64,000 nucleotides of DNA from Shumkonia mesophila (GTDB lineage Bacteria > Pseudomonadota > Alphaproteobacteria > Rhodospirillales > Shumkoniaceae): positions 62,001 through 126,000 of the forward strand of contig NZ_JAOTID010000003.1 in the NCBI RefSeq assembly GCF_026163695.1. Reading direction: 5' to 3'. This document shows, one piece after another, positions 34,641-42,482 of the stretch (positions within the stretch are counted from its first letter, which is position 1; the number at the start of each line of letters is the position of its first letter). A program made the translations under genes and the position numbers. Under the pieces are notes generated by a model, which worked only from the letters and a program-made list of their open reading frames with translations, did no database searches and was not told where the DNA came from.

Positions 34641-35621
34641 TCACCCCCGTTGCGGGGTGGCATAGATTTCAGGGTTCAGCACGCGGGGGGAACGATCGCC
34701 AGCCAGCACGGTATCGATATCGGCGATGGTCATCAGTCCCATGCGCTCCACCGATTCCGTGGTATCGGCGCCGCAGTGGGGGGTGAAGACCACGCGCGGG
34801 TGGACGAAGATCGGGTGGCTGCGGTCCGGGGGTTCGGCCACGTAGGCGTCGATCGCCGCGCCCATCAGGCGGTCGGATTGCAGGGCCGCCGTCAGGGCGT
34901 CCAGGTCGACGACCTCGCCGCGCGCGAAGTTCATCAGGTAGGCCGTGGGCTTCATCCGGGCGAGTTCGGCGGCGCCGATGAGATGGGCATTGTCCTTGCC
35001 GCCGAAGACATGCAGCGAGACATAGTCTGCCTGCGCGAGAAGCGCATCGAGGCCGAGCAGCTCGATGCCGTGTTCCCGGACGAAGGCGGCATCGGGGTAC
35101 AGCTCGGTTGCGACGACCTTCATGCCCAATGCCCGGGCCTTGCGCGCCAGGGTCTTGCCGATGTTGCCGAGCCCGACGACCCCCAGGGTCTTGCCCTCGA
35201 CTTCCGTGCCGATATGGCGCTGCCAAGCGCCGCCGACCACCACCTGATGCATCATCGGAATACGCCGGGCCAGGGACAGCATGCTGCCCAGCGCCAATTC
35301 CGCCACCGCGTTGGCATTGGCGCCGGGGGTGTTGAACACCGGGATGCCGCGCGCCGTCGCCGCCGGCACGTCGATATTGTCGACGCCGACGCCGTGCTTG
35401 AGGACGGCGCGCAGCCGCGGGGCATTCCCGATGACGGCGGCGGTCGCCGGGATCAGCCCCACCACCAGGAACTCCATCCGCTCGATATGATCGGCGACCC
35501 CGCCGTCCGGCCGCGTCGTGTCCGTGCAGCGAATGAACTCCCAGTCGTGCTCCTGGATGCGCTGCGGCACGCAGCCGACCTTGCCGAAACCGGGGGACGT
35601 GGTGACAACGACGGTTTTCAT
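34641..35621 (-). CDS. D-2-hydroxyacid dehydrogenase (phosphoglycerate dehydrogenase family)
   Basis: A 326-residue NAD-dependent enzyme. It has GVGVDNIDVPAA, the Rossmann motif VVGLGNIGKTLARKARALG, the catalytic Arg in LMNFARGEVVD, Glu in VAEPPD and His in FTPHCGADT. ATG 35621 is preferred over GTG 35630 (GAGAG upstream). It reversibly oxidises a D-2-hydroxyacid to the 2-oxoacid. Neighbouring DHDPS-family and LarA-like genes suggest a 2-keto/2-hydroxy acid pathway fed by the TctBCA transporter. Confidence 0.87.
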   Translation of the reverse strand: MKTVVVTTSPGFGKVGCVPQRIQEHDWEFIRCTDTTRPDGGVADHIERMEFLVVGLIPATAAVIGNAPRLRAVLKHGVGVDNIDVPAATARGIPVFNTPGANANAVAELALGSMLSLARRIPMMHQVVVGGAWQRHIGTEVEGKTLGVVGLGNIGKTLARKARALGMKVVATELYPDAAFVREHGIELLGLDALLAQADYVSLHVFGGKDNAHLIGAAELARMKPTAYLMNFARGEVVDLDALTAALQSDRLMGAAIDAYVAEPPDRSHPIFVHPRVVFTPHCGADTTESVERMGLMTIADIDTVLAGDRSPRVLNPEIYATPQRG

Positions 35622-35649
35622 GATATCCACTCTCTCGTTCAGGGCCCCT

Positions 35650-36537
35650 TTATTGCGCGATGGCGTGCTTTTCCAGGATCGCCCGGATCTTCGCGTCCAG
35701 GTCGGGCGTGGACAGGAGGGCCGGCTGGCGGCTGGCCCCCACGCTGGCGTCCATCAGGTAAAGCGCGCGCTTGACCATCGCCGGCGCGTAGCCCAGGGCA
35801 TAGAGGTCGATCCGAAGCTTGGTGAACAGATCCTGCTGGCGTTCCGACGCCGCCATGTCGCCTTTCTCGAACTCCTTGCAGATCGCGTTGAGCGGCACCG
35901 GCATGACATTGCCGAGACCCGAAATGCACCCTTTGGCGCCATGGGACAGCGCGTAGTAGATGAGGGAATCCGGCCCCGAGAAGACATCGAAATCGTTTCG
36001 GCCGTTGGCGATCTCCAGGTAGGCGTCGATCGTTTCCTTGGTGCCGCCGCTGTCCTTGATGCCGAGGATGTTGGGGTGGTCGGCAAGCCGAGCCGCCGTT
36101 GCCGGCTCGATATGGTTCTGGGTGCGCGCCGGGATGTCGTAGAGGTAGACGGGACGCTGCAAAGCGTCGGCGACGCGGGAGAAATGGGTGAACAGACCGT
36201 CCTGCGTGCAGCCGATGAAGTAGGGCGTGATGACGGCGATCGCATCGACGCCGAGCTTCACCATTTCCTTGCCGAGCAGGATTGTCTCGTAGGTCGACGG
36301 CGTTCCGACGTTCACGAACACCTTGACCTTGCCGGCCACCTCGTCGACGACCTCGCCGCAAAGCCGCACCTTCTCTTCGAAGGTCAGGCTGGTGAAGTCC
36401 CCGTTGGTGCCGCAGCAAAGAATGTTGTTGCCCGCGGCCACCTGGCGGCGGACCTGCTTTCTGACCGCCGGATAGTTGATGTTCTCCTGATCGTCGAAGC
36501 AGGTGACCAACGCGACAAAGGGAAGGCGTTCTTTCAT
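35650..36537 (-). CDS. DHDPS/NAL-superfamily aldolase or dehydratase
   Basis: A 295-residue (beta/alpha)8 enzyme with the Schiff-base Lys in ILGIKDSGGTKE, catalytic Tyr in YLYDIPART and the phosphate/carboxylate loop CGTNGDFTSLT. ATG 36537 follows GAGGA at good distance; GTG 36549 is the alternative. It is not nanA: the GADGGIGSTYN motif is replaced by GAKGCISGLGNV. Members handle 2-keto acids by aldol cleavage or dehydration. It is probably a catabolic enzyme for the acid imported by the TctBCA genes. Confidence 0.85.
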   Translation of the reverse strand: MKERLPFVALVTCFDDQENINYPAVRKQVRRQVAAGNNILCCGTNGDFTSLTFEEKVRLCGEVVDEVAGKVKVFVNVGTPSTYETILLGKEMVKLGVDAIAVITPYFIGCTQDGLFTHFSRVADALQRPVYLYDIPARTQNHIEPATAARLADHPNILGIKDSGGTKETIDAYLEIANGRNDFDVFSGPDSLIYYALSHGAKGCISGLGNVMPVPLNAICKEFEKGDMAASERQQDLFTKLRIDLYALGYAPAMVKRALYLMDASVGASRQPALLSTPDLDAKIRAILEKHAIAQ

Positions 36538-36626
36538 GGGATTCCTCACGTTATCGAAAGACTGTTGGGATGGATCGGCGCCCGCCGACGCGGGTGCCGG
36601 TGCGGATGCGTCGCGCGACGCTGCTT

Positions 36627-38108
36627 TCAGGTCGTTGCGTCTTTCTTCTTCTGGGCTCGCTTCTGGTAGATCGGCCAGGCCAGCGAAAGCAGCGTGAGAA
36701 GCAGAAAGAGCACGGTGATCGGGCTGGAGACGAACTTCACGATATCGTCGTCGGCGAGCATGAGGCCTTGGCGCAGGTTGGTCTCGGCAAGTGGCCCCAG
36801 GATCAAGGCGATGCAGAGCGCGGCCTGCGAGAAGTCGAATTTCTGCATCACGTAGCCAAGCACCCCGAAGCCCAGCATCGTATACAGGTCTATGTCATTC
36901 ATGTTGATCGCGTAGGAGCCGATGAAGCAGAACACGACGATGGAGACAGTCAGGGTCTTCTTCGGGATCGCCAGAATTTTCGAGAAATACCGGATGCCGA
37001 TCATGCCGAAAATGAGCATGAAGATATTGGCCAGGAAGGTTCCGGTGAAAATGCCGACAACGATGCCTGGGTTCTCCTGGAAAAGCATGGGTCCCGGCGC
37101 AATGCCCTGGATCATCAGTCCGCCCATGAGCACCGCCGTGACCACATCGCCGGGAATGCCCAGTGCCAACAGCGGGACCAGCGCGCCGCCGCAGACGGCA
37201 TTGTTGGCGCTCTCGGTTGCGGCGACGCCGGGCACGTGTCCGGTACCGAATTTCTCCGGCGTCTTGGAGGCCCGACGAGCTTCGTTGTAGCTGATCCAGG
37301 AGGCTGTTCCCGACCCGGTGCCGGGAATGATGCCGACGATGGTGCCGATGATCGAACCGCGCAGCAGGACGCCGGCCGACTCCCGCATATCGGCCCACGA
37401 GGGCAGGACGCCCGAAATCTTGATCGTCTTGATCCTGTCTTCGAAGATGTGTTCGAGCTGGACGAAAACCTCGGAGAGCGCGAACAACCCGATCAGCGCC
37501 GGCGTAAAGGCAAATCCGGAGGCAAAGCCGGTAAACCCGAACGTGTAGCGTGTGGCGCCCGTCACGGGATCGCCGCCGACGCAGGACAAGAGAATACCCA
37601 ACATGCCGGCGATGCATCCCTTGAGAATGTCGCTGGACAGGCTGGCGATGATCGTCAACCCAAAGAGAGCCAACGCGAAATATTCGGACGGGCCGAACTT
37701 GAGGGCGATGGAGGCGAGCTGCGGGGCCAGGGTCGCCAGCACGATCGAACTGAAGACGCCCCCGACGAAGGAGGCGATGGTCGCCATCCCCAGCGCCTTT
37801 CCCGCGAATCCCTTCTGCGCCAAGGGGTAGCCGTCGAGAACGGTTGCGGCGGAGGAGGGCGTTCCCGGCGTCTTGATCAGAATGGCCGAGATGCATCCGC
37901 CATAGATGCCGCCGATGTAAATGCCGATCAGCATGTTGATGCCTTCGATCGGCTCCATCCCGAACGTCAGAGGGATGAGCAAGGCGACGCCCATCGTTGC
38001 GGTTAGCCCCGGCAGCGCGCCGATGACGATTCCGCCGGCCGTTCCCAGCGCGATGGCCCACAAGACACCTGGGCTGAAGGCCGCCTCAATGTACTGGAAG
38101 TACTCCAT
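36627..38108 (-). CDS. tctA: Tripartite tricarboxylate transporter, TctA subunit (system 1)
   Basis: A 493-residue inner-membrane protein with about twelve hydrophobic segments. It carries the two family repeats: ALPGLTATMGVALLIPLTFG with AILIKTPGTPSSAATVLDG, and GIIPGTGSGTASW with ALGIPGDVVTAVL. It is the main permease of a TTT system for a carboxylic acid. The order in this operon is B-C-A, and enzyme genes follow. Confidence 0.95.
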   Translation of the reverse strand: MEYFQYIEAAFSPGVLWAIALGTAGGIVIGALPGLTATMGVALLIPLTFGMEPIEGINMLIGIYIGGIYGGCISAILIKTPGTPSSAATVLDGYPLAQKGFAGKALGMATIASFVGGVFSSIVLATLAPQLASIALKFGPSEYFALALFGLTIIASLSSDILKGCIAGMLGILLSCVGGDPVTGATRYTFGFTGFASGFAFTPALIGLFALSEVFVQLEHIFEDRIKTIKISGVLPSWADMRESAGVLLRGSIIGTIVGIIPGTGSGTASWISYNEARRASKTPEKFGTGHVPGVAATESANNAVCGGALVPLLALGIPGDVVTAVLMGGLMIQGIAPGPMLFQENPGIVVGIFTGTFLANIFMLIFGMIGIRYFSKILAIPKKTLTVSIVVFCFIGSYAINMNDIDLYTMLGFGVLGYVMQKFDFSQAALCIALILGPLAETNLRQGLMLADDDIVKFVSSPITVLFLLLTLLSLAWPIYQKRAQKKKDATT

Positions 38109-38159
38109 GTCTGCTCTCTTCGCCCCGTCATGGAACCGAGAAGGGATGGGGCCGTCGGT

Positions 38160-38190
38160 GCCGGGGCCGCGCTGCGTTTGCGGCCCCGGC
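38160..38190. repeat. Hairpin between tctC and tctA (system 1)
   Basis: GCCGGGGCCGC and GCGGCCCCGGC form a perfect 11-bp stem with a 9-nt loop, starting 18 nt after the tctC stop on the minus strand. It has no T-tract. Confidence 0.65.
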
Positions 38191-38207
38191 CGGCGTCCGT
38201 GGGAGGT

Positions 38208-39182
38208 CTACTTCTTGACGTTCATTCCATACATGCCGAGGGAACGGATGACCTTTTCGGCGACCGCCGAATCCCGCTCGGCCAGCGCTTTGTACTGGGC
38301 GTTGGTCCGGAACTCGATGTACTCGCCGAGGTCGTCCATCTTCTTGAGGAACTTCGCATCTTGGAACACCTTGTCGAGCGCGCCTTCCAGCTTCGCCTTG
38401 ACGGGCGCGGGAAGGCCTTTCGGCGCAATGATTCCCTTCCATGCCGACCACGTGAAATCGACGCCCGCTTCCTTGGCGGTCGGGGCGTCGGGGAACTGTT
38501 TGATCCGCTGCTCCTCCATGACCATGATGACCTTGATGTTCCCGGCCTTAGCCTGGGTGAGCAGTTCGGAGGGATGAGCCACCACGGCATCGATGTGGCC
38601 GCCGACGCAGGCGGTAATGGCCGTCGCCGAGCCGCCGTACGGCATGCTCTTCACCTGCACGCCGGCCGCCATGGCCAAGCCTTCCATCGCGATGTGGCTG
38701 GCGCCGCCGGCACCGGAGTTGCCGACCGACAGTTTGCCGGGGTTGGCCTTGGCGTATGCGAGGAACGACTTCGCGTCCTGGAACGGAACGTTCTTGTTGA
38801 CGCCGACCAGCATGAGGTTGCGTCCCATCAGGGCGAGGAATTCGACGTCTTTGACGGCGTAGTCGATGCCGCCGTAGTGGGGCAGCATCGCCAACGGCCC
38901 CTGAGCGCCGAAACCGACGGTGTAGCCGTCGGGGGCGGCGTGAAGCACCGCGCTGGTGCCGATCGAGCCGCCGCCGCCGGGCATGTTGCGCACCACCATG
39001 GTGCCGCCTAAGTAGGGTTCGATGAATTCCGCCATGACGCGGGCGGACAGATCCGTCCCCCCTCCCGCGGCATAGGGCACGACGATCTGTACGGGGCGGG
39101 CCGGATAGGAATCCGCCGCCGCGGCCGTGGCGACGAAAACGGACAAACAGCAGCCGACCAGGGCGGTCACGGGGTACTTCAT
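38208..39182 (-). CDS. tctC: TctC/BUG-family periplasmic solute-binding protein (system 1)
   Basis: A 324-residue protein with a signal peptide ending near VATAAAADSYP and the BUG-family start YPARPVQIVVPYAAGGGTD. Other family marks are NMPGGGGSIGTSAVLHAAPDG and the cleft segment KLSVGNSGAGGASH. It binds a carboxylate and delivers it to TctAB. The ligand cannot be read from sequence; neighbouring enzymes suggest a hydroxy- or keto-acid. Confidence 0.93.
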   Translation of the reverse strand: MKYPVTALVGCCLSVFVATAAAADSYPARPVQIVVPYAAGGGTDLSARVMAEFIEPYLGGTMVVRNMPGGGGSIGTSAVLHAAPDGYTVGFGAQGPLAMLPHYGGIDYAVKDVEFLALMGRNLMLVGVNKNVPFQDAKSFLAYAKANPGKLSVGNSGAGGASHIAMEGLAMAAGVQVKSMPYGGSATAITACVGGHIDAVVAHPSELLTQAKAGNIKVIMVMEEQRIKQFPDAPTAKEAGVDFTWSAWKGIIAPKGLPAPVKAKLEGALDKVFQDAKFLKKMDDLGEYIEFRTNAQYKALAERDSAVAEKVIRSLGMYGMNVKK

Positions 39183-39231
39183 CGCTCTTCTCCTTGTAAA
39201 TGTATCGAGGGCTATCAGCGGCGTCGATTCG

Positions 39232-39681
39232 TCAGGGTAGGTAGACTTTGATGATCTGCGTAAAAACCAGATACACGCTTAGAATGATTCCCAAAGGAAT
39301 GACGGCAAAATGGAGGACTTTTCGTTCGCCAAGAACAAGCATCGCAATGATGAAGAACGCGGCTGTACTGATGATGTACCCTGTCTGGACATAGAAGGCG
39401 GCGTAGGCAACCATCAGCAAAAAGAAAAGCGCGAGTTTTATCGCGAGGCGGACGCTGGTGGTGCGCGCGCCTTCTTGCGGTTGGCGTTGGCGCGTCACCA
39501 GCGTCCGCAGGGCAAGCGCGATCGAGAGAAGGGCGATGCCGCCTATCATCAACCATGGGAAAAAGCTGGGGCCCGCCCATGTCCCCGTGCCAACAGTAGA
39601 AAGGCCCGTGGTCAACACGGCGGCGAAAACACAGAAGGACAGGAGGGCGAGCGCCAACCACAGATCGGCATGCCTATTCAT
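39232..39681 (-). CDS. tctB: TctB small membrane subunit (system 1)
   Basis: A 149-residue protein with four predicted transmembrane helices and the TctB pattern GTGTWAGPSFFPWLMIGGIALLS in helix 2. ATG 39681 is the start; the open frame upstream is non-coding. It is the first gene of the tctB-C-A-lyase-dehydrogenase-LarA operon. Confidence 0.88.
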   Translation of the reverse strand: MNRHADLWLALALLSFCVFAAVLTTGLSTVGTGTWAGPSFFPWLMIGGIALLSIALALRTLVTRQRQPQEGARTTSVRLAIKLALFFLLMVAYAAFYVQTGYIISTAAFFIIAMLVLGERKVLHFAVIPLGIILSVYLVFTQIIKVYLP

Positions 39682-40073
39682 GGGGATGGTTCCGTTTCGG
39701 GGTGCCGACGGCGTTCCGAGGGGTGGCCCATCGGTGGGGGTGATGACATGGCTCTGCGGGGGGCGCCAAGGTCGCCGGTTGGCAGATGGCCACCCCATCG
39801 AATCCAGGGTTCGAACGGCAAAACGGCATTTGTTCACACGTGGCGGCCGGCTGTTTGTCGTTTGGTGCGCAACCCGTGCGCGCTCAGCCTGAACCGCCTA
39901 TCCCTGCTTTTGTGATGATCGGAATCCGATCATGTGTTCGAGATTTATGATGCGCGCCGATGATGGATTTGTCAACGGGCATGCGTCGGGCGCGGCGAAT
40001 GCCGTCCTAGGGGATGGGGTTCACGACCGGCGCCTTCCGAGCCCGGTCAGGACTATGGAGAAAGGTCCGGCCT
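39682..40073. other. 392-bp intergenic region between tctB and iclR with a leader and an operator
   Basis: No credible gene. The part nearest tctB (39682-39910) shows nothing I can name and would be a long 5' leader if transcription starts near the palindrome at 39915-39933. The rest downstream of iclR (39980-40073) is featureless. Confidence 0.5.
39915..39975 (-). promoter_or_regulatory. tctB promoter with 19-bp palindrome (putative IclR operator 1)
   Basis: ATGATCGGAATCCGATCAT (39915-39933) is a perfect inverted repeat. Its inner 15-mer, GATCGGAATCCGATC (39917-39931), fits GWTCG-N5-CGAWC, shared with two other sites nearby. On the minus strand TTGACA (39975-39970) lies 38 nt before it and a CATAAA -10 candidate at 39949-39944, with a spacer a little long at 20 nt. 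A repressor here would block the start site. Confidence 0.6.
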
Positions 40074-40922
40074 TCAGCGGCGGGAGGAGGTGGAGGGGGC
40101 CGAAAACTGTCCGTCGGCGAGGCGGCCGAAGGAAAACTTCACGGCGTCCGACAGCTCTGTGGCTGCATTGAGGACGGCCGGCGTCGCCCGTTCGACGAAG
40201 GCTTCGATGCCCATGCGCTCCGACGTGATGGTCAGACTGATGCCGCCCACCGGCACGCCATCGGCGTTCAAGACCGGTGCCGCCACCGTTCGCAGGCCGA
40301 AGGCGTTCTCGCCATCGGAAACGGCATATCCCTGAGAACGGACGGCTTCCAGGCGGACAAGCAGCTCCTCGAGGCCGACCAGCGTCCGTTCGGAGAACTT
40401 CGTCCGGTGCGAGGCATTCAGGCGCTCGATTTGTTCCTGGCGCGGCAGGAACGCCAGCATCGCGTGCCCGAGGGCGGCGGCATAAGCCTTCGTGCGCGTC
40501 CCCGGGCGGCGGTCGAGTCCCGACAACGACAGTCCGCTTTCGACGCGGACGATGTAGACGACGTCGTCGCGGTCCAGCACCCCATAGGACGCCGCATCGG
40601 CGATCTCCGGGACCAGCTCGCGCAGGATGGGAAAGGCGTGTTCGCGGAGATCGGAGCCCATCAGGGCGTTGTAGCCGATCTGCAGGCACTTCAGGGTCAG
40701 TCGAAACCGCTTGTTGTCGCTGGTGGCGCGAAGGAAACCCAACGAAACCAGGGTGTGGACCAGGCGGAAGGCGGTCCCGCGATCGATGCCCGCGCGGGCC
40801 GCGATCTCGGGCAATGACAGTTCCGGTTCGTCGGTCTGGAAGACCGCAAGCACGCCCAAAACCTTGGCCGCCGATCGGACCTTGTTCTTCTCGTTCTCCG
40901 TAGGGTCACGCCGTTCGACCAT
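40074..40922 (-). CDS. IclR-family transcriptional regulator
   Basis: A 282-residue regulator with the N-terminal winged helix (AAKVLGVLAVFQ, LPEIAARAGIDRGTAFRLVHTLVSLGF, about 18-65) and the C-terminal IclR effector domain (LGHAMLAFLP, FSERTLVGLEEL, GLRTVAAPVLNADG). Its gene lies between the tctBCA operon and the Fe-ADH/dtnK/pdxA2 operon. All three units carry the same palindrome behind TTGACA, so it probably controls itself and both neighbours. Confidence 0.92.
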   Translation of the reverse strand: MVERRDPTENEKNKVRSAAKVLGVLAVFQTDEPELSLPEIAARAGIDRGTAFRLVHTLVSLGFLRATSDNKRFRLTLKCLQIGYNALMGSDLREHAFPILRELVPEIADAASYGVLDRDDVVYIVRVESGLSLSGLDRRPGTRTKAYAAALGHAMLAFLPRQEQIERLNASHRTKFSERTLVGLEELLVRLEAVRSQGYAVSDGENAFGLRTVAAPVLNADGVPVGGISLTITSERMGIEAFVERATPAVLNAATELSDAVKFSFGRLADGQFSAPSTSSRR

Positions 40923-40936
40923 CCCGGCTTTCTCCT

Positions 40937-40991
40937 GATCGCTATCCGAACGTCTGCTTGGTTATCTATAGGGGGGCCGGCGCCCTGTCAA
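40937..40991 (-). promoter_or_regulatory. iclR promoter with palindromic operator (putative IclR operator 2)
   Basis: On the minus strand TTGACA (40991-40986) precedes a TATAGATAA -10 region (40970-40962). GTTCGGATAGCGATC (40951-40937), which fits GWTCG-N5-CGAWC, follows 34 nt after the -35 and ends 15 bp before the start codon. This is consistent with autorepression. Confidence 0.6.
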
Positions 40992-41168
40992 CACGCGGCC
41001 GGCGGCCACCGGGGCTTGGCTGGCGGGAGGATCTGGAGGCCGGCTTGAGAGAAAGGGGAAGTTGGCCACAGGGTGTTCGGTATCCGTAAAAAATTGGATT
41101 ATGATAAGCTTCAAAGGGAAGCCAGTACGGACCGGAGGGAGCGCGCCCCGGCGGCCCTCGTCGGGTGG

Positions 41169-41230
41169 TTGACAGGAGGGGTGATTGACGGCACCATGCG
41201 CAAACGCGTGCGAATGTTCGGAATACGAAC
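41169..41230 (+). promoter_or_regulatory. Fe-ADH operon promoter with palindromic operator (putative IclR operator 3)
   Basis: TTGACA at 41169-41174 is followed 41 nt later by TGTTCGGAATACGAACA (41215-41231), a perfect 6-5-6 inverted repeat whose 15-mer core fits GWTCG-N5-CGAWC. The -10 is weak (CACCAT at 41192). The arrangement copies the tctB and iclR promoters. Confidence 0.55.
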
Positions 41231-41298
41231 AAAAGCGTCAGAGACATTTTGTGCACCCCCCAGAGCTTGGCGCAGGGTTGCGGTCGGAGGAATCGGTT

Positions 41299-42441
41299 TT
41301 GTCCAGTCTTGCCCGTCCCGTCACCCTGCAATACCCGCCCACCCTCCAATGCGGCCAGGGAACCGCCTCGGCAGTCGGCCCTTGGGCCGAGATGCAGGGG
41401 TGCCGGCGCGTTCTGGTGGTCGCGGACGCCTTTAATGCGGACCGGATCGAGCGGCTGGGGCTGCCCGGCCAGGCGGTCGTCTTCGATCGGATCAGGCCCG
41501 AGCCGGATATCGCCAATCTCGACGCTCTTCTTGCCGTCGCGCGCGGGGCTGCGCCCGATCTCGTCATCGGGTTCGGGGGCGGCAGCGCGATGGACCTCGC
41601 CAAACTGGCGGCGGTCCTGCACGACAGCGTCCAGACCCTTGCCGACGTCGTCGGCGCCGGCCGTGTCGCCGGACGGCGAAGCGTCCTGGTCCAGGTGCCG
41701 ACCACTTCGGGGACCGGCAGCGAATGTGGCACGCGCGCCCTGGTGACGGATGCGGCCAATCATCGGAAACTGGCGGTGGAAAGCCGCCACATGCTGGCCG
41801 ACATGGCGGTGATCGATCCGGATTTGACGATATCGGTCCCGCCGGCGGTGACGGCGGCGACGGGTGTCGACGCCTTGGCGCACTGCGTGGAATCGTTCAC
41901 CAATCGCAAGTCCCACCCCCTCGTCGATCTCTATGCCGAGGAGGGGATCCGGCTTGTCGGACGGCATCTGGCGCAAGCCGTCACCGCCGGCGACGATGGC
42001 GAGGCGCGGATGGGCATGAGCCTGGCCAGCATGTACGGTGGACTTTGCCTCGGCCCCGTCAACACGGCAGCCGGTCACGCCGTCGCCTACCCGCTGGGGA
42101 CCCGGTTCGGCCTGCCGCATGGGCTGGCCAATGCCCTGATCTTCCCGTACGTCCTGGCGTTCAATGCGCCGGCCTGTCCCGCCAAGACGGCCCGTATTCT
42201 CGATCTGCTCGGCCAGCCCGGTGGCGACACTCCGTCGGAGGAAGAAGTCTTCCGTCTCGCCGACGGATTCTGCCGGGGTGTCGGGATCGATGGCGCCGCC
42301 ATTCCGTCTTTCGCCGAGGGCGATCTGGAGGCGATGGCCGACGAGGCCTTCTCCATCAAGCGCCTGCTCGACAATAATCCACGGGATGTCGGTCGCAATG
42401 ATATCCTCGGCATTTACCGGCGCTTGGCGGCCCGCCGGTAA
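41299..42441 (+). CDS. Iron-containing alcohol dehydrogenase family protein
   Basis: A 380-residue group III alcohol dehydrogenase. TTG 41299 is the chosen start because GGAGGAA lies about 9 nt upstream and the family sequence begins just after it. The nucleotide site reads GFGGGSAMDLAK. Metal ligands are visible in GVDALAHCVE, AGHAVAYPLG and LPHGLANALI. The second His of the usual HxxxH motif is Tyr here, as I recall for some phosphonoacetaldehyde-reductase-like members. It is followed 41 bp later by the D-threonate kinase gene, so it probably oxidises or reduces a four-carbon hydroxyacid-related compound. The substrate is not established. Confidence 0.82.
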   Translation: MSSLARPVTLQYPPTLQCGQGTASAVGPWAEMQGCRRVLVVADAFNADRIERLGLPGQAVVFDRIRPEPDIANLDALLAVARGAAPDLVIGFGGGSAMDLAKLAAVLHDSVQTLADVVGAGRVAGRRSVLVQVPTTSGTGSECGTRALVTDAANHRKLAVESRHMLADMAVIDPDLTISVPPAVTAATGVDALAHCVESFTNRKSHPLVDLYAEEGIRLVGRHLAQAVTAGDDGEARMGMSLASMYGGLCLGPVNTAAGHAVAYPLGTRFGLPHGLANALIFPYVLAFNAPACPAKTARILDLLGQPGGDTPSEEEVFRLADGFCRGVGIDGAAIPSFAEGDLEAMADEAFSIKRLLDNNPRDVGRNDILGIYRRLAARR

Positions 42442-42482
42442 CTCGGCCGATATGCTGCCGATCAAGGTCTTCTGAGGAAGGC

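Larger units (their letters stand above)
40923..41298. other. 376-bp divergent iclR/Fe-ADH regulatory region
   Basis: No gene. It holds the iclR promoter and operator, a degenerate copy of the operator at 41075-41089 (GTTCG-N5-CGTAA), a TATGAT -10-like hexamer at 41100-41105, and the Fe-ADH promoter and operator. The short TTG-initiated frame from 41185 into the Fe-ADH gene runs through the operator and is judged non-coding. Confidence 0.6.

Noticed and set aside
35650-36537. Second nanA
   Set aside because: It lacks the GADGGIGSTYN signature and lies in a different operon with a hydroxyacid dehydrogenase.
41185-41298. N-terminal extension of the Fe-ADH from a TTG at 41185
   Set aside because: It would translate the 41216-41230 operator; a better ribosome site precedes TTG 41299, where family similarity begins.
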